Assembly: GCF_015694465.1 (NCBI RefSeq)
Contig: NZ_JADQDO010000017.1
Coordinates: 1 to 35,062 of the forward strand
Reading direction: 5' to 3'
Length of the DNA stretch: 35,062 bases
Origin: Microvirga alba
GTDB lineage: Bacteria > Pseudomonadota > Alphaproteobacteria > Rhizobiales > Beijerinckiaceae
Below, in pieces: positions 16,629 to 25,875 of the stretch (within the stretch, counting starts at the first letter, position 1; each line of letters opens with the position of its first letter). Below the pieces are notes generated by a model. That model did not search any database and was not told where the DNA came from. It worked only from the letters and a program-made list of their open reading frames with translations. The translations under genes were made by a program, and so were the position numbers.

Positions 16629-18911
16629 ATGTCATCAATCGTCATCTGCGAGAAGCCGTCACAGGCGGCAAACATTCGTGCGGCTGTAGGCTCGCGCTAC
16701 GGCTCGATCCTAGCCGCTCAAGGCCATCTGCTGAGACTGGAAGAGCCTCACGAGGTCAAGCCAGAATGGGAAAAGTGGAGTCTCGATGTACTTTTCCCAC
16801 CGGCCGGTCGGTATGGCTACCGGGCGGACGATGGCGGGGGCAAAAGAACGCGGCTGGCGGAAATCGAGGTGGCCCTTCATACGGCCTCACGGGTCATCAT
16901 CGCAACCGACTGTGACCGGGAAGGACAGGCAATCGGGGACGAGCTTTTGCGCTTCTTCGGGTTCAAGGGGGAAGTTCTACGGGCCATGTTCACGGCCGAG
17001 GACGAGAAGACGCTTCAGGCGGCGTTCACCTCCCTTGAGTCGAACGAGAAGTACCGCCCGCTCTATGACTCGGCGGTTGCGCGGCAACAGGCGGATCAAA
17101 TCTACAACCTGACCATGACGCGGGCCGCCTCGCTGGTCCTCCGGCCGGATCACTGGCGGCAAGCGATCGGCATCGGCCGGGTGAAGACACCAACCCTCGG
17201 CCTGGTGTGCGGGCGCGAAATTGAAATTCGTGATTTCACGCCCCGGAACTATTTCGAGATAGTCGCCTCCGTGGCTGGTGCGGCTGGTTTGGTCGATCTC
17301 TGGTATCGCCCTCGTGGGGATGGGCGGATCTTCGACCTAGCCCAAGCTGAGGCCGTATCGACGGCCGCCCGTGCTTGCAGGGGGCCTCTCCGCGTCACCG
17401 GAGAGCATAAGCGGTCGGCCCCTCCGAAGCCTTTCGACCTACCGGCATTGCAAAAGCGGGCCGGTCAATGGGGCTGGACAGCAAAGCGTGTTCTTGAGAC
17501 GGCGCAAGCCCTCTACGAGAAACATAAAATCACGACCTATCCGCGCGCGGAAACTCGCTATCTGCCTGAGAACCTGGCAGTTCAAGCGCCGGCACTCCTC
17601 GAGGCGCTTCGGCGTCTCGAGGAGTATGAGGCACTGGCCCCTGCCTCGCCGCAGATCCGCGCGGGAAAAAGCGGAACGTACTCCGACAAAGGCCTCGATG
17701 GCGCGTCACACCATGCCATCATTCCAAACGTGAATACGGCAGAGCGCTTTGAAACGATCCTGCCGCAGCTCAACGAAGATGAGCGTCGGCTGTTCGATCT
17801 GATCGCGCGGGCCTGGCTGGCGGCCGTCTCGGCAGATCACGAGTTTGATGAAACCGTGATGCGCTTGGAGGTCATGGTTGGCGGCGAAGCTTTTGAACTG
17901 ACCGCGAAAGGGCGGGTGGAAACCCTTGCCGGTTGGAAAACCCTTTTTCGAGAGGATGGGGAAGGCCACGACGAGGAAGACCGTGCCTCGCAGCTGCCAG
18001 CGCTAGTGGACGGTGAAGCCGTCTCAGTGAACAGCGCACGCGTGATTTCCAAGAGGACAGAGCCCCCGGCACGGTTCTCTGAAGGCGAACTCGTGGACGC
18101 GATGAAAAACGCCTGGAAGTTCGTCACCGACGAAGCCGAACGCGAGCGCCTGAAGGACGCGAAGGGAATCGGGACGCCGGCAACACGGGATACGATCATC
18201 GAAGGCCTGAAGGTGCAGACCCTGATTGCCCTTGATAAAGGGAAGCTCAAACCCACTGAGGTTGGCCTGTGGCTTTACGAGCTGGTGCGCAGTGGCGCAC
18301 CAGAACTGGTAGATCCAGGGGCGACAGCACGGATGGAAAGCCGGCTAGATGATGTATTGGCCGGAACCGTGTCGGTTGATACGGTTATTCACGAAGTGGT
18401 TGAACGCACCAGGGCTCTTGTTGCGGCGGTTGTCTCTGCGAAGGCTTCAGCCGTGCTGCCGGCGATCAAACGGTCGCCCTCCTCGAAAATGCTCGAAGCC
18501 GCCAAGGCCAAGGCCAAACGGGAGGGGAAACGGCTCCCACGGGAGATCGCCGAAGACTTCGACCGCTGCCGGGAGTACCTGGGGCCACTTTCAGACGGCC
18601 CTAGAACGCCTAGCGATAAACAGGTAGAGTTTGCCCGCAAGATCGCGGCGGAAACCGGCCGACAGCTCTCGGAAGAGGATTTAGCCGATTCCACAACACT
18701 GTCGGCTTGGATTGACGAGGCTCAGAAGGGCAAGCCGATTCAGCTTGCCAGTGCAAAGCAGCTGGAATGGATCAAGAAGCTGGTAGGCGACGGCGCGAAG
18801 GCCCCGAAGGGCTTTCCGGACGCCGTCTCAGCGAGTGACGCGAGCGCCTTCCTCGATAAGCATTTCGGGAAAAAGAAAGACTCGGGAGCCAAGAGCGCAG
18901 CGCGCCGATAG
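16629..18911 (+). CDS. topB: Type IA DNA topoisomerase (TopB/TraE-like)
   Basis: A 760-residue topoisomerase III-like enzyme. The N-terminal toprim domain starts VICEKPSQAANIRAAVG and has the DxDxE acidic triad in ATDCDREGQ (residues 94-98). The catalytic tyrosine is Tyr304 in ITTYPRAETRYLPE. C-terminal extras after about residue 600 include two similar KQxEWIKKL/KQVEFARKI blocks of unknown role; no zinc fingers are seen. Plasmid topoisomerases of this kind (TraE of RP4) accompany conjugation modules and may deal with single-strand or catenated intermediates. It directly follows virB11 and probably belongs to the same transcript, ending at the terminator at 18935-18966. Confidence 0.93.
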   Translation: MSSIVICEKPSQAANIRAAVGSRYGSILAAQGHLLRLEEPHEVKPEWEKWSLDVLFPPAGRYGYRADDGGGKRTRLAEIEVALHTASRVIIATDCDREGQAIGDELLRFFGFKGEVLRAMFTAEDEKTLQAAFTSLESNEKYRPLYDSAVARQQADQIYNLTMTRAASLVLRPDHWRQAIGIGRVKTPTLGLVCGREIEIRDFTPRNYFEIVASVAGAAGLVDLWYRPRGDGRIFDLAQAEAVSTAARACRGPLRVTGEHKRSAPPKPFDLPALQKRAGQWGWTAKRVLETAQALYEKHKITTYPRAETRYLPENLAVQAPALLEALRRLEEYEALAPASPQIRAGKSGTYSDKGLDGASHHAIIPNVNTAERFETILPQLNEDERRLFDLIARAWLAAVSADHEFDETVMRLEVMVGGEAFELTAKGRVETLAGWKTLFREDGEGHDEEDRASQLPALVDGEAVSVNSARVISKRTEPPARFSEGELVDAMKNAWKFVTDEAERERLKDAKGIGTPATRDTIIEGLKVQTLIALDKGKLKPTEVGLWLYELVRSGAPELVDPGATARMESRLDDVLAGTVSVDTVIHEVVERTRALVAAVVSAKASAVLPAIKRSPSSKMLEAAKAKAKREGKRLPREIAEDFDRCREYLGPLSDGPRTPSDKQVEFARKIAAETGRQLSEEDLADSTTLSAWIDEAQKGKPIQLASAKQLEWIKKLVGDGAKAPKGFPDAVSASDASAFLDKHFGKKKDSGAKSAARR

Positions 18912-18934
18912 GCCGCGCTCCATCTCTGGAAACA

Positions 18935-18966
18935 CAAAGGGCGGCTCCTCACAGGGCCGCCCTTTG
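18935..18966. terminator. Bidirectional terminator between topB and traA
   Basis: A perfect 11-bp stem (CAAAGGGCGGC / GCCGCCCTTTG) with a 10-base loop between two convergent genes. Short T-rich sequence follows on the plus strand. Confidence 0.75.
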
Positions 18967-18982
18967 CATTTGAGCGGGACGA

Positions 18983-21900
18983 CTACCGGGACAAGGAGGG
19001 ATCGCGGGTCTTGGCCTTGTTCTGGATAGTACGCTGCTCGTGATTAAGACGCTGCGCGGCCGCCAAAGTCGATCTTGAGAATTCCAGTTTCCCGCGATCC
19101 TCGGCCGGGACAAGCCGGTCTGCTAATGTCCTCTGATTGGTGAAACCGTCCGGTCCAAAGCGCCGCTCTACCGCCTCGTTAAAGCGGCCGATCTCGGCCG
19201 ATACCTCGGGCCGGGATTCCAGCTTGGAAAGTGCGAGCCGATAAGCCTCGCCGCCCTTCTGGCGCTCCTGTTCCAGCCCCTGCAGAACACTGCGAGCGGT
19301 GGGCGACAGGTCCGGAACCTCAATCGCCATTCGCTCACGGCGGCGGGTTTCCATTGTCTCACCCTGCTTCAATCCAAGGTCATAGACGCTTCCAAGCTGG
19401 CGCACAGTGGCAGTCAAGCCCAGCACCTGGCTAAGCGCCTCCTGGCGCTCCTTCCGCGCTTTCATGCCATCCGCGAGCTTATCGGAGCCCCGGAGTTCTC
19501 CGGCACGGTCTGGCGACGAAGAGAGGACCGCGGCGACCTTTTCAGGGTCCCGAGCCTTGAGTAACGTGGCCTCGATCCGGTTCGCGGCCTCGACCGGATT
19601 CCGATAGATCCGGGCGGCAGCCTCCTTCACCTTATCCAGCATGTCTATATAAGCGGGGCTGGTCCGTACCTGGGCCTCGGCCTCTTCCTTCACGGTGCGG
19701 TCAAAGGAAGTAACGGCTCTGAACAGCGGAGCGCGCTCGGCTGTTTCCGTAACCTCAGGTCTTGGAGTCGGTGTTGGGGTATTCGACGGTGAAATCGTCT
19801 CCTCGACGCCACGCGTTGCCACCTTTCCAAGAGCCGTTTCTAGCCGCTCCCATGTCCTTTGCAGCCGGTCGGCCTGCCCGGCAATCCAGGCCCTTTGCTT
19901 CTCAACGAACGCCGTGAATGTCGGCGTGATGGAGAGCGCTGTCTCGTATCCACGACGGGCGGCAAACTCGGCCCGCTCGATGTAGTCGAGGGTGGTTGTC
20001 TTGGTGCCTGAACGGCTCAAGCGTTCTGCGAGGACATTATAGGATTCGAAGTCCTCCTTGGCGGCGTAAAGGCCTGCGCTCTCCTTGTGACGGCTCATCG
20101 CCACATAGGTCAAATGACGGTCCATACCGGGGGTCGCGAGAACATAGGTTCGGTCGATGGTCGAGCCCTGGCTCTTATGGATAGTGGCGGCGTAGCCGTG
20201 ATCGATGTTGTTGTAGGCGATCTGGTTGATTTCGACCGTTCGCCCAATATCGAGGTCAACAGTCAGGCGGCCATTGGTCGCCTGGGTTACAGTGCCGATC
20301 ATGCCGTTTTTCACGCCGTGCTCACGATCGTTTTCAAGGAAGATAACCCGGTCGCCTGACGAGAACTCGCGGCGGCCTCGGGCGGTGTTAAATTCGGCTC
20401 CAGCGCCAAGTTCGCCTGCCTCGATAAGGCTGTTCCTGATGCCCTGGTTCAGGGAATAAATGTCCGCATTCGTATGGGCCAGAACGAGGGATGAGCCGGA
20501 TCCTCGGGACGCCATCCAATCGCTGATGATAGCCTGTTTGGCCGCGTCTCGCGTCTCCGCGAACGCGATTGCGCCCTTCTCCTTATATGTTTTCAAGCCC
20601 TCATCTGTTCGGCCGCGCGCAAACTGCACGGTCGCCTGTCTGGCCCATTCGTCATTCTGACGGCGAACGCCGGTCAATTCGACATAGCCGACACGCTCCG
20701 TAATGGCCCGGAAAGCCGCACCTGCTTCAATCGGCTGAAGCTGCTCCGCGTCACCGATCAGGACGGCCTTCGCGCCGCGTTCCTTGACGTGATTGAGAAC
20801 CCTATCGAGCTGCTTGGACGACACCATGCCGGCCTCGTCGATCACGAGAACGTCGCCCTTTTGGAGGAGGTCTTTACCCTTCGACCACGCGAGTTCCCAA
20901 GAAGCTAGAGTGCGGCCGTTGATACCGCTGGACTTCTCCAGCTCCTCTGCTGCCTTACCGGCAAGGGCTGCACCAACAACCCTGTATCCCTCGCCTTCCC
21001 ATGCCTCACGCGCAGCCGCCATCATGGTCGATTTACCCGCTCCCGCAAAACCCACGACGGCCGCAATTCTCTCCGGGTTGGTGAGGTGCCGAACGGCCTC
21101 TTTCTGCTCTTCCGCGAGGAACGAGCGGTGGGCCAAGGCCTTGTTCACAAAGGCCTCTGAGACCGAATAGGTTGAGGTCGTGGCGAGAAGCTCTGCGTTC
21201 ACAGCCATGCGCCGTTCTGACGCCACCATTTCGCGGGTGGAATAGAGCGGCTTTGTAACCAATTGGCCGGTTTCAGGATCTCTGATTTCCGGAACCAGAG
21301 TCACTAGCTCCGAGGATGACATCACGAGAAGCTTGATCCGTTCGAAGGCCTCGGGGCTGTCCGTGTAACGGAATACGGCGCGGGCTATGTCCTTTTCATC
21401 GAAGACGGATTTCTGAGAGGTCAAAACCTGCAAGAGCGCGTTCGGATCGCGCTTGATAGCCTCGGCATTCCGCTCGCGAACCGCTCCGACGTGATGGCTC
21501 TTATCGAGCTGGCCCAACTTTTTTTTTACGGCGTTGGCGGCCGGTCCAAGATGGGCCGTGCCTTCTAGCTCGATGCCCTGATTTTTGTAGGATCGGTGGT
21601 CGATCCGCGTATCATGGCCGGCAAGAGCAAGATGCAGGTTGGCGATATTAGCCCACTCCGCGCGCCATTCATTTAGGCGCTCTGTTCCACCCGCCCAAAG
21701 CTCATATTTGATCTTGCCGTTTTGGCGGACTGGCTCGCCGGTCTCGTCTAGAACCGCGACCTTCTTCCCGCCGAAGCCCCTTTCAGTAAGTGGCCGCAAA
21801 GTGGTCATGACGTGGATGTGAGGATTGTCGGGTTTATCGTGATAGACCCAATCGGCAATCATGCCTTTCTTCGTAAAGGCCTCATCCACAAAGTCGCGAA

Positions 21901-22243
21901 CCAAGGCGATATTTTCGTCCCTCGAAAGTTCTTGAGGTAGGGCGATAACCATTTCTTTGGCGAGCTGCGCATCACATCGCGTCTCGTGAGCCTCGACCGC
22001 ATTCCAAAAGGCCTCACTGGCCTGAGCGATGGTGCGGTCCTGAATGAGAGACTGAGCCCATTGGGGCGCGTCGGCCGGCAAGGCGAGTTCTTCATGAACA
22101 AGATCCTCGGCACGGTTGTAGCTGTGGCTCGTGCCGACTTGTTCATCCAGCATTTTCGTGCGGTGGCGGTAGGCCGCTGCCGCGATAGCGGAGCGACCCG
22201 CTCCACGGGTCAGCACTTGTGCTCGGAAATGATAGATCGCCAT
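18983..22243 (-). CDS. traA: TraA relaxase-helicase (MOBQ family) with BID-like region
   Basis: Ti-plasmid-type TraA of 1086 residues from ATG 22243 (MAIYHFRAQVLTRG), the conserved MOBQ start; the open frame extends 56 codons upstream but that part runs through oriT and is not family-like. The relaxase domain has a candidate catalytic Tyr25 and the metal-binding YHDKPDNPHIHV (His135 to Val145). The RecD/TraI-like helicase follows with Walker A GFAGAGKST (398-406), VLVIDEAGMV and a C-terminal AYNNIDHGYAATIHKSQG motif. Residues about 899-919 (DPEKVAAVLSSSPDRAGELRG) match the core of BID domains, the secretion signals thought to derive from such relaxases. The protein ends RDPSLSR. It nicks oriT just upstream and leads the strand into the VirB channel. 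Confidence 0.94.
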   Translation of the reverse strand: MAIYHFRAQVLTRGAGRSAIAAAAYRHRTKMLDEQVGTSHSYNRAEDLVHEELALPADAPQWAQSLIQDRTIAQASEAFWNAVEAHETRCDAQLAKEMVIALPQELSRDENIALVRDFVDEAFTKKGMIADWVYHDKPDNPHIHVMTTLRPLTERGFGGKKVAVLDETGEPVRQNGKIKYELWAGGTERLNEWRAEWANIANLHLALAGHDTRIDHRSYKNQGIELEGTAHLGPAANAVKKKLGQLDKSHHVGAVRERNAEAIKRDPNALLQVLTSQKSVFDEKDIARAVFRYTDSPEAFERIKLLVMSSSELVTLVPEIRDPETGQLVTKPLYSTREMVASERRMAVNAELLATTSTYSVSEAFVNKALAHRSFLAEEQKEAVRHLTNPERIAAVVGFAGAGKSTMMAAAREAWEGEGYRVVGAALAGKAAEELEKSSGINGRTLASWELAWSKGKDLLQKGDVLVIDEAGMVSSKQLDRVLNHVKERGAKAVLIGDAEQLQPIEAGAAFRAITERVGYVELTGVRRQNDEWARQATVQFARGRTDEGLKTYKEKGAIAFAETRDAAKQAIISDWMASRGSGSSLVLAHTNADIYSLNQGIRNSLIEAGELGAGAEFNTARGRREFSSGDRVIFLENDREHGVKNGMIGTVTQATNGRLTVDLDIGRTVEINQIAYNNIDHGYAATIHKSQGSTIDRTYVLATPGMDRHLTYVAMSRHKESAGLYAAKEDFESYNVLAERLSRSGTKTTTLDYIERAEFAARRGYETALSITPTFTAFVEKQRAWIAGQADRLQRTWERLETALGKVATRGVEETISPSNTPTPTPRPEVTETAERAPLFRAVTSFDRTVKEEAEAQVRTSPAYIDMLDKVKEAAARIYRNPVEAANRIEATLLKARDPEKVAAVLSSSPDRAGELRGSDKLADGMKARKERQEALSQVLGLTATVRQLGSVYDLGLKQGETMETRRRERMAIEVPDLSPTARSVLQGLEQERQKGGEAYRLALSKLESRPEVSAEIGRFNEAVERRFGPDGFTNQRTLADRLVPAEDRGKLEFSRSTLAAAQRLNHEQRTIQNKAKTRDPSLSR

Positions 22244-22262
22244 GGCGAATGTTATAGCGCAG

Positions 22263-22296
22263 CGTTGGCGTAATGCCAACGTATAAGTGCGCCCTC
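22263..22296 (+). other. oriT: Origin of transfer (oriT), R1162/RSF1010-like nick region
   Basis: A perfect inverted repeat CGTTGGC/GCCAACG (22263-22281, 5-base spacer) is followed at once by TATAAGTGCGCCCTCG (22282-22297). The core TAAGTGCGCCCT is the known nick-region sequence of MOBQ plasmids such as R1162/RSF1010, and the order (inverted repeat, then nick region) is the same. It lies between divergent traA and traC, the standard place. By analogy the plus strand is nicked and transferred, so traC, traD, traG and the 25-34 kb region would enter first. Confidence 0.85.
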
Positions 22297-22465
22297 GAAA
22301 ATTTCTCGGGGTGAAGGCCCGAGGCCTTTTGGAAGCTGCAAACCCTACGGGTTCGCAGACCTTTCTTGTTTTTTGTTTGTCTTCGAGGATCTGCGCTTTG
22401 AGGCTTGGCAAGCGAAAAGGAGCTATTTAATGTTATGACATTGCCAATATCTAAGAGAGGCCAAC
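22297..22465. promoter_or_regulatory. traA-traC intergenic region beyond the nick region
   Basis: This 169-bp stretch contains a GGCCCGAGGCC-type palindrome at about 22316-22326 and a T-rich run (22361-22380). AGGAGC at about 22421 and AT-rich sequence precede traC, but the traC start at 22466 has only GAGAGG close by. Relaxosome accessory sites and the traCDG promoter are expected here; I cannot place them precisely. Confidence 0.35.
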
Positions 22466-22783
22466 ATGGCACGTACCGCATCAAGAGAGTCCCTCGTGAA
22501 ACAGCGCGAAGAGGCGCAGGAACGACACAAAAGGGAGATGGATCGGATTCAAAGGCAGCTGCGCCAACTGGAGGACGAGGAGAGACTTTATCTTGGCAGG
22601 CTCTGCGAAAAGGCAGGACTTATGGCGGTCGAGATCCCAGAAGAAAGGTTGCTTGAAGCTCTCACCCAGCTCGCGGACCGATTTCGGGGCGTCTACAGCC
22701 CTTCAGCTTCACGGCCGGTCACTGAGCCCGCTACGCAGGCGAATAGTCAGACTTCGACGGAAGCTGCGCCGAATGCAGCGTGA
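22466..22783 (+). CDS. traC: TraC-like relaxosome accessory protein
   Basis: A 105-residue protein with a highly charged coiled-coil N-terminus (residues 8-50, EAQERHKREMDRIQRQLRQL) followed by the TraC signature LGRLCEKAGLMAVEIPEERLLEAL and a disordered tail. In Ti-type systems TraC lies beside oriT, diverges from traA and takes part in the relaxosome. It overlaps traD by 11 bases. Confidence 0.8.
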   Translation: MARTASRESLVKQREEAQERHKREMDRIQRQLRQLEDEERLYLGRLCEKAGLMAVEIPEERLLEALTQLADRFRGVYSPSASRPVTEPATQANSQTSTEAAPNAA

Positions 22784-23039
22784 GACGACCTCCGTTGTCG
22801 AGCGCAAAAAGGACACCCGCGAAAAAATCATTCTGGGCGGCCTGGTCCAAAAGGCCGGTTTGCTGAATGCAAACCGTGCCTTCCTGATGGGCGCGCTGCT
22901 CATGATCGCGAAGATCAGTCCAGGGACGGAACAATACGAGTCTCTGAAGGAACTCGGGCAAAAGGTCCTCTCGGGGCCTAAACCGTCCCTCTCCTCCTCT
23001 GAAAGCCCTAACCATGAAACGCCAGTTTCCGGATTTTAG
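22773..23039 (+). CDS. traD: TraD-like conjugal transfer protein
   Basis: An 88-residue small basic protein. ATG 22773 is selected: it overlaps the end of traC and GGAAG precedes it. The core ERKKDTREKIILGGLVQKAG followed by NRAFLMGALLMIAK matches the small Ti-type TraD, which is not the F-plasmid coupling protein of the same name. It probably contributes to the relaxosome with TraA and TraC. A tail of about 30 Ser/Pro-rich residues overlaps the start of traG by 26 bases. Confidence 0.8.
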   Translation: MQRETTSVVERKKDTREKIILGGLVQKAGLLNANRAFLMGALLMIAKISPGTEQYESLKELGQKVLSGPKPSLSSSESPNHETPVSGF

Positions 23040-24915
23040 GACCATCGCTCTCGCGGGCTTTCCGGTCCTGATCGCTCTCCTCGTGTGGGGTCTGACGGCG
23101 CTCCTTTGGCCTAAGATAGGCCTGCGCCTGGCAGGACAGACGCAGTATTGGTTCTTGAGAATCCTACCACTCGTGAACCTCTCTATCCCTCCCCTACTAA
23201 CCCTTCCTCCGGTTCTTCTCCTCCCGCGTCATCTGCGCCTTATCCCGCCGCGCTCGGCACTCATCCTCTTCATGATCGCAGCGGCATATTACGGCTACAC
23301 GGAATATAGCCGTCTCGCTCCGTATGAATCGCAATTCGGGTGGAACGTTCTTCTCTCGTATATCGACCCTTTGGCTGGAAGTGGTTTCGTCTTCGGCCTC
23401 CTCCTCGTCGGGATCTCAGCCCGCCTCTCTATGGGTGGCGGCGCGACCGTCAAGCGAGCCCGAAAAGCCGTTCTCGGGGATGCCGATTGGATGACGATGA
23501 AGGAGGCGGCAGAGCGCTTCCCTGAGACGGGCGGTATCGTCATCGGAGAACGATACCGACCCGATCTCGATACTGTTTGCGAAGTCGGGTTTAATCCGAG
23601 AGATCCGGCAACCTGGGGCAAGGGCGGCAAAGCTCCGCTCTTGACCTTTGACGGTAGCGTGGGCTCGACTCATGGTCTCATCTTCGCTGGCTCGGGTGGC
23701 TTTAAGACAACCGGCTCCGTGGTCCCCACGGCCTTAAGATGGAAGGGACCGCTAGTCTGTCTCGACCCGTCGACGGAGATTGCGCCGCTCGTGAAAGACT
23801 ACCGGACGCGTGATCTCGGACGGCAGGTTGTCGTCCTCGATCCCGCAAAGCCGCAAGGCTTTAATGTCCTAGACTGGATCGAGACTTCGCGGTCGCCTGA
23901 GCAGGATATCGCCAGTGTCGCCCGATGGCTTTTGGCTGAAAGCCCCAAGGGCCAATCGAGTAGCGATAATTACTTTCAGGCATCGGCGTTCAATCTCCTG
24001 ACCGGCCTCCTGGCGCATGTGGTCCTCTCGAAGGATTTCGAGGATAGGAGCCTTCGAGGCCTGCGTAGCCTGATTGCGACCCCGCAAGAAAGGCTCAAGG
24101 AACTGCTGGCTGAAATTCACGAGACGACAGACTCGAATTTCGTCAAGGAACAGGTCGGTGTGTTCCTCAACATGGCAGACAATACCTTCTCCGGCGTCTA
24201 TTCGACGGCCTCGAAGGATACGGCCTGGCTCTCGTTCCCCGAATACGCAAACTTGGTCTGCGGCCACAGCTTCAGGACAAGTGACCTTGCGAGCGGAAAA
24301 ATCGACATATTCCTGAACCTAAGCGTCAAGACACTCACCACCTACCCGGCAGTCGGCCGGGTGATAATCGGGGCGTTGATCAACGCCATGATCCAGGCGG
24401 ACGGCACCCATACAGACCGGGTTCTGTTCATGCTAGATGAGGTCAACCTGCTAGGAACCATGAGCATCCTCACGATCGCGCGTGACGTGGGCCGCAAGTA
24501 CGGAATTACCCTTCTCCTCGTGTTCCAATCTATCGGGCAGCTCACCAACAACTATGGCGATGCTGGCAAGGCCGCTTGGTTCGAGTCCGCATCCTTTATC
24601 GCCTTCGCGGCGGTCAACGATTTGAGAGCCGCTGAAGAGCTTTCTAAGCGATGCGGCGACATGACAATCGAGGTCAATAACACCTCGAAGTCGGCCGGAT
24701 TGATGGGCGGAAAGGGCGGAGGAAGAGCCTCCGAATCCACCAACAGCCAAAGGCGGCCGCTCATCATGCCTCATGAGATTATGCAGATGCGCCTGGACGA
24801 ACAAATCGTCGCCGTCACTGGCCGCCCTCCCCTGCGGTGCGGGCGCGCAATCTACTTCAGACGGGAGGATATGCGCTCCCTTGTCGGGGCCAATCGGTTT
24901 GCACCAAAGCTATAA
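23014..24915 (+). CDS. traG: TraG/VirD4 type IV coupling protein
   Basis: A 633-residue coupling protein that links the relaxosome to the VirB channel. The N-terminus has membrane helices at about residues 10-30, 45-70, 80-95 and 120-140; then a P-loop GSGGFKTT (about 226-233), VCLDPSTEIAPL, the Walker B region RVLFMLDEVNLLG and LLLVFQSIGQL, all family hallmarks. The start overlaps traD, so traC-traD-traG form one unit. A copy of the repeat element described at 24949 follows the stop. Confidence 0.94.
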   Translation: MKRQFPDFRTIALAGFPVLIALLVWGLTALLWPKIGLRLAGQTQYWFLRILPLVNLSIPPLLTLPPVLLLPRHLRLIPPRSALILFMIAAAYYGYTEYSRLAPYESQFGWNVLLSYIDPLAGSGFVFGLLLVGISARLSMGGGATVKRARKAVLGDADWMTMKEAAERFPETGGIVIGERYRPDLDTVCEVGFNPRDPATWGKGGKAPLLTFDGSVGSTHGLIFAGSGGFKTTGSVVPTALRWKGPLVCLDPSTEIAPLVKDYRTRDLGRQVVVLDPAKPQGFNVLDWIETSRSPEQDIASVARWLLAESPKGQSSSDNYFQASAFNLLTGLLAHVVLSKDFEDRSLRGLRSLIATPQERLKELLAEIHETTDSNFVKEQVGVFLNMADNTFSGVYSTASKDTAWLSFPEYANLVCGHSFRTSDLASGKIDIFLNLSVKTLTTYPAVGRVIIGALINAMIQADGTHTDRVLFMLDEVNLLGTMSILTIARDVGRKYGITLLLVFQSIGQLTNNYGDAGKAAWFESASFIAFAAVNDLRAAEELSKRCGDMTIEVNNTSKSAGLMGGKGGGRASESTNSQRRPLIMPHEIMQMRLDEQIVAVTGRPPLRCGRAIYFRREDMRSLVGANRFAPKL

Positions 24916-24948
24916 ATGGGGCGCGTGAAACCGCGTCTCTAACCACAT

Positions 24949-25048
24949 GCCCTCGGCTCCCCTACGGCGCTTTATGAGAAGCGCGGGGGCCTCGGGCCTG
25001 CTCCGCTTCGCTTCGGGCGCTGCTGCCGCTTACGCGCCTGGATAGGCC
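24949..25048 (+). repeat. Element Y, copy 1 (hairpin-forming repeat downstream of traG)
   Basis: About 100 bp starting GCCCTCGGCTCCCCTACGG and continuing GCGCGGGGGCCTCGGGCC. The reverse complement is clearly alignable with 28559-28659 and 31249-31350. The first 50 bp fold into a GC-rich imperfect hairpin. In all three copies the element stands 10-70 bp after a gene's stop codon in that gene's orientation (traG here), which suggests a 3'-end or terminator role, although no T-run follows. Confidence 0.7.
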
Positions 25049-25084
25049 CGCTGTCCGTCGCGGCAGCTGGAACGCACCTGACCA

Positions 25085-25138
25085 CAATAGAAAGCCCCCC
25101 TACAGCGCTATTTGGGGAGCGCGGGGGCCTTTCTATTG
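25085..25138. terminator. Long hairpin related to element Y, probable terminator
   Basis: Arms CAATAGAAAG/CTTTCTATTG (25085-25094 and 25129-25138) are extended inward by C and G runs. The interior (CCCCCTACAGCGC...GAGCGCGGGGGCC) resembles the core of element Y. It lies between convergent traG and the 25206-25466 gene. Confidence 0.65.
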
Positions 25139-25205
25139 CTCCTACGGAGCCCTGTGGGTGGACAGCTGCTTAGGGCCTTATTCGAGACGCTTCCAGCTCA
25201 AGAAG

Positions 25206-25466
25206 TTAGGTTAGGCTATGGTCTTTGAGGCCTGTCGGAGCCAAGGCCGTGAGAATTGGCTGACATGCGACTGCCAGGATGATGAGGAGCACACCCATGG
25301 CGAGCGTTGCGAGCGCGCCGTAGACGGGTCCGCCCATGGCATAGGTCAGCCCTCCTCCGATCAGGAAAAGCGTTCCCAGCACCTGCCCGAGAAAGTTTAT
25401 GACAGGCCGAAAGGCATACAGGAGCACGTAGGCGACATTCCGAAGCAGTTCGGCAATCAGGCGCAT
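25206..25466 (-). CDS. Small membrane protein, 86 aa
   Basis: An unrecognised 86-residue protein with two strongly hydrophobic, Gly-rich stretches (about residues 10-45 and 48-75) and little else; it should be an inner-membrane protein. A good GGAGG ribosome site precedes ATG 25466. It starts 11 bases after the vapC stop on the same strand, so it is probably co-transcribed with vapBC. Its role is unknown. Confidence 0.65.
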   Translation of the reverse strand: MRLIAELLRNVAYVLLYAFRPVINFLGQVLGTLFLIGGGLTYAMGGPVYGALATLAMGVLLIILAVACQPILTALAPTGLKDHSLT

Positions 25467-25477
25467 GGTCGCCTCCC

Positions 25478-25873
25478 CTATCTCAGGTCCGTGTGAATGA
25501 AGTCGTTGCCCTTGTAGAGCAACGGGATACCGTAATTTTTCGCCACAGCGGCCGCGAAGCAGTCGCCCATGTTGAGCCTGGCCGGGTGGTTCTGACCCTT
25601 CCCGTATTTGGCAAATATCCGGATCGCGCGGGCGCCAATTTCCGGTGTGATCGGGACATTCCGAACGTTCAGTGTTTTCATGAACTCGGCCACGATCTCG
25701 TTGGCCTTTTCAACCGGAATGCTACCCTTTGAGGCAAGGTTCGCAACGCTTTCCATGACGGCGACCGGCGAGGTCGTCAAAGGTGTTGTCGCGGCCTCTA
25801 TCCGTTCCAACAGCTCTTCGCGATCTTCCTCTTGAAGCAAGATTCCGAGAACGGCCGACGCATCAAGAAACAT
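25478..25873 (-). CDS. vapC: VapC-family PIN-domain toxin
   Basis: A 131-residue PIN-domain ribonuclease from ATG 25873 (MFLDASAVLGILLQEE); the frame stays open to a TTG five codons upstream, which is less likely. The acidic metal-binding positions are visible: Asp4 in FLDASA, the Glu in VMESVANL, and the Asp in LNMGDCFAAAVAKNYGIPLLYKGNDF. VapC toxins cut RNA, commonly tRNA, when freed from VapB. The start lies two bases after the vapB stop, the usual toxin-antitoxin arrangement. Confidence 0.88.
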   Translation of the reverse strand: MFLDASAVLGILLQEEDREELLERIEAATTPLTTSPVAVMESVANLASKGSIPVEKANEIVAEFMKTLNVRNVPITPEIGARAIRIFAKYGKGQNHPARLNMGDCFAAAVAKNYGIPLLYKGNDFIHTDLR

Positions 25874-25875
25874 GG

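Noticed and set aside
22244..22411. A 56-codon N-terminal extension of traA
   Set aside because: The extension covers oriT and is not like the family; MAIYHF is the usual TraA start.
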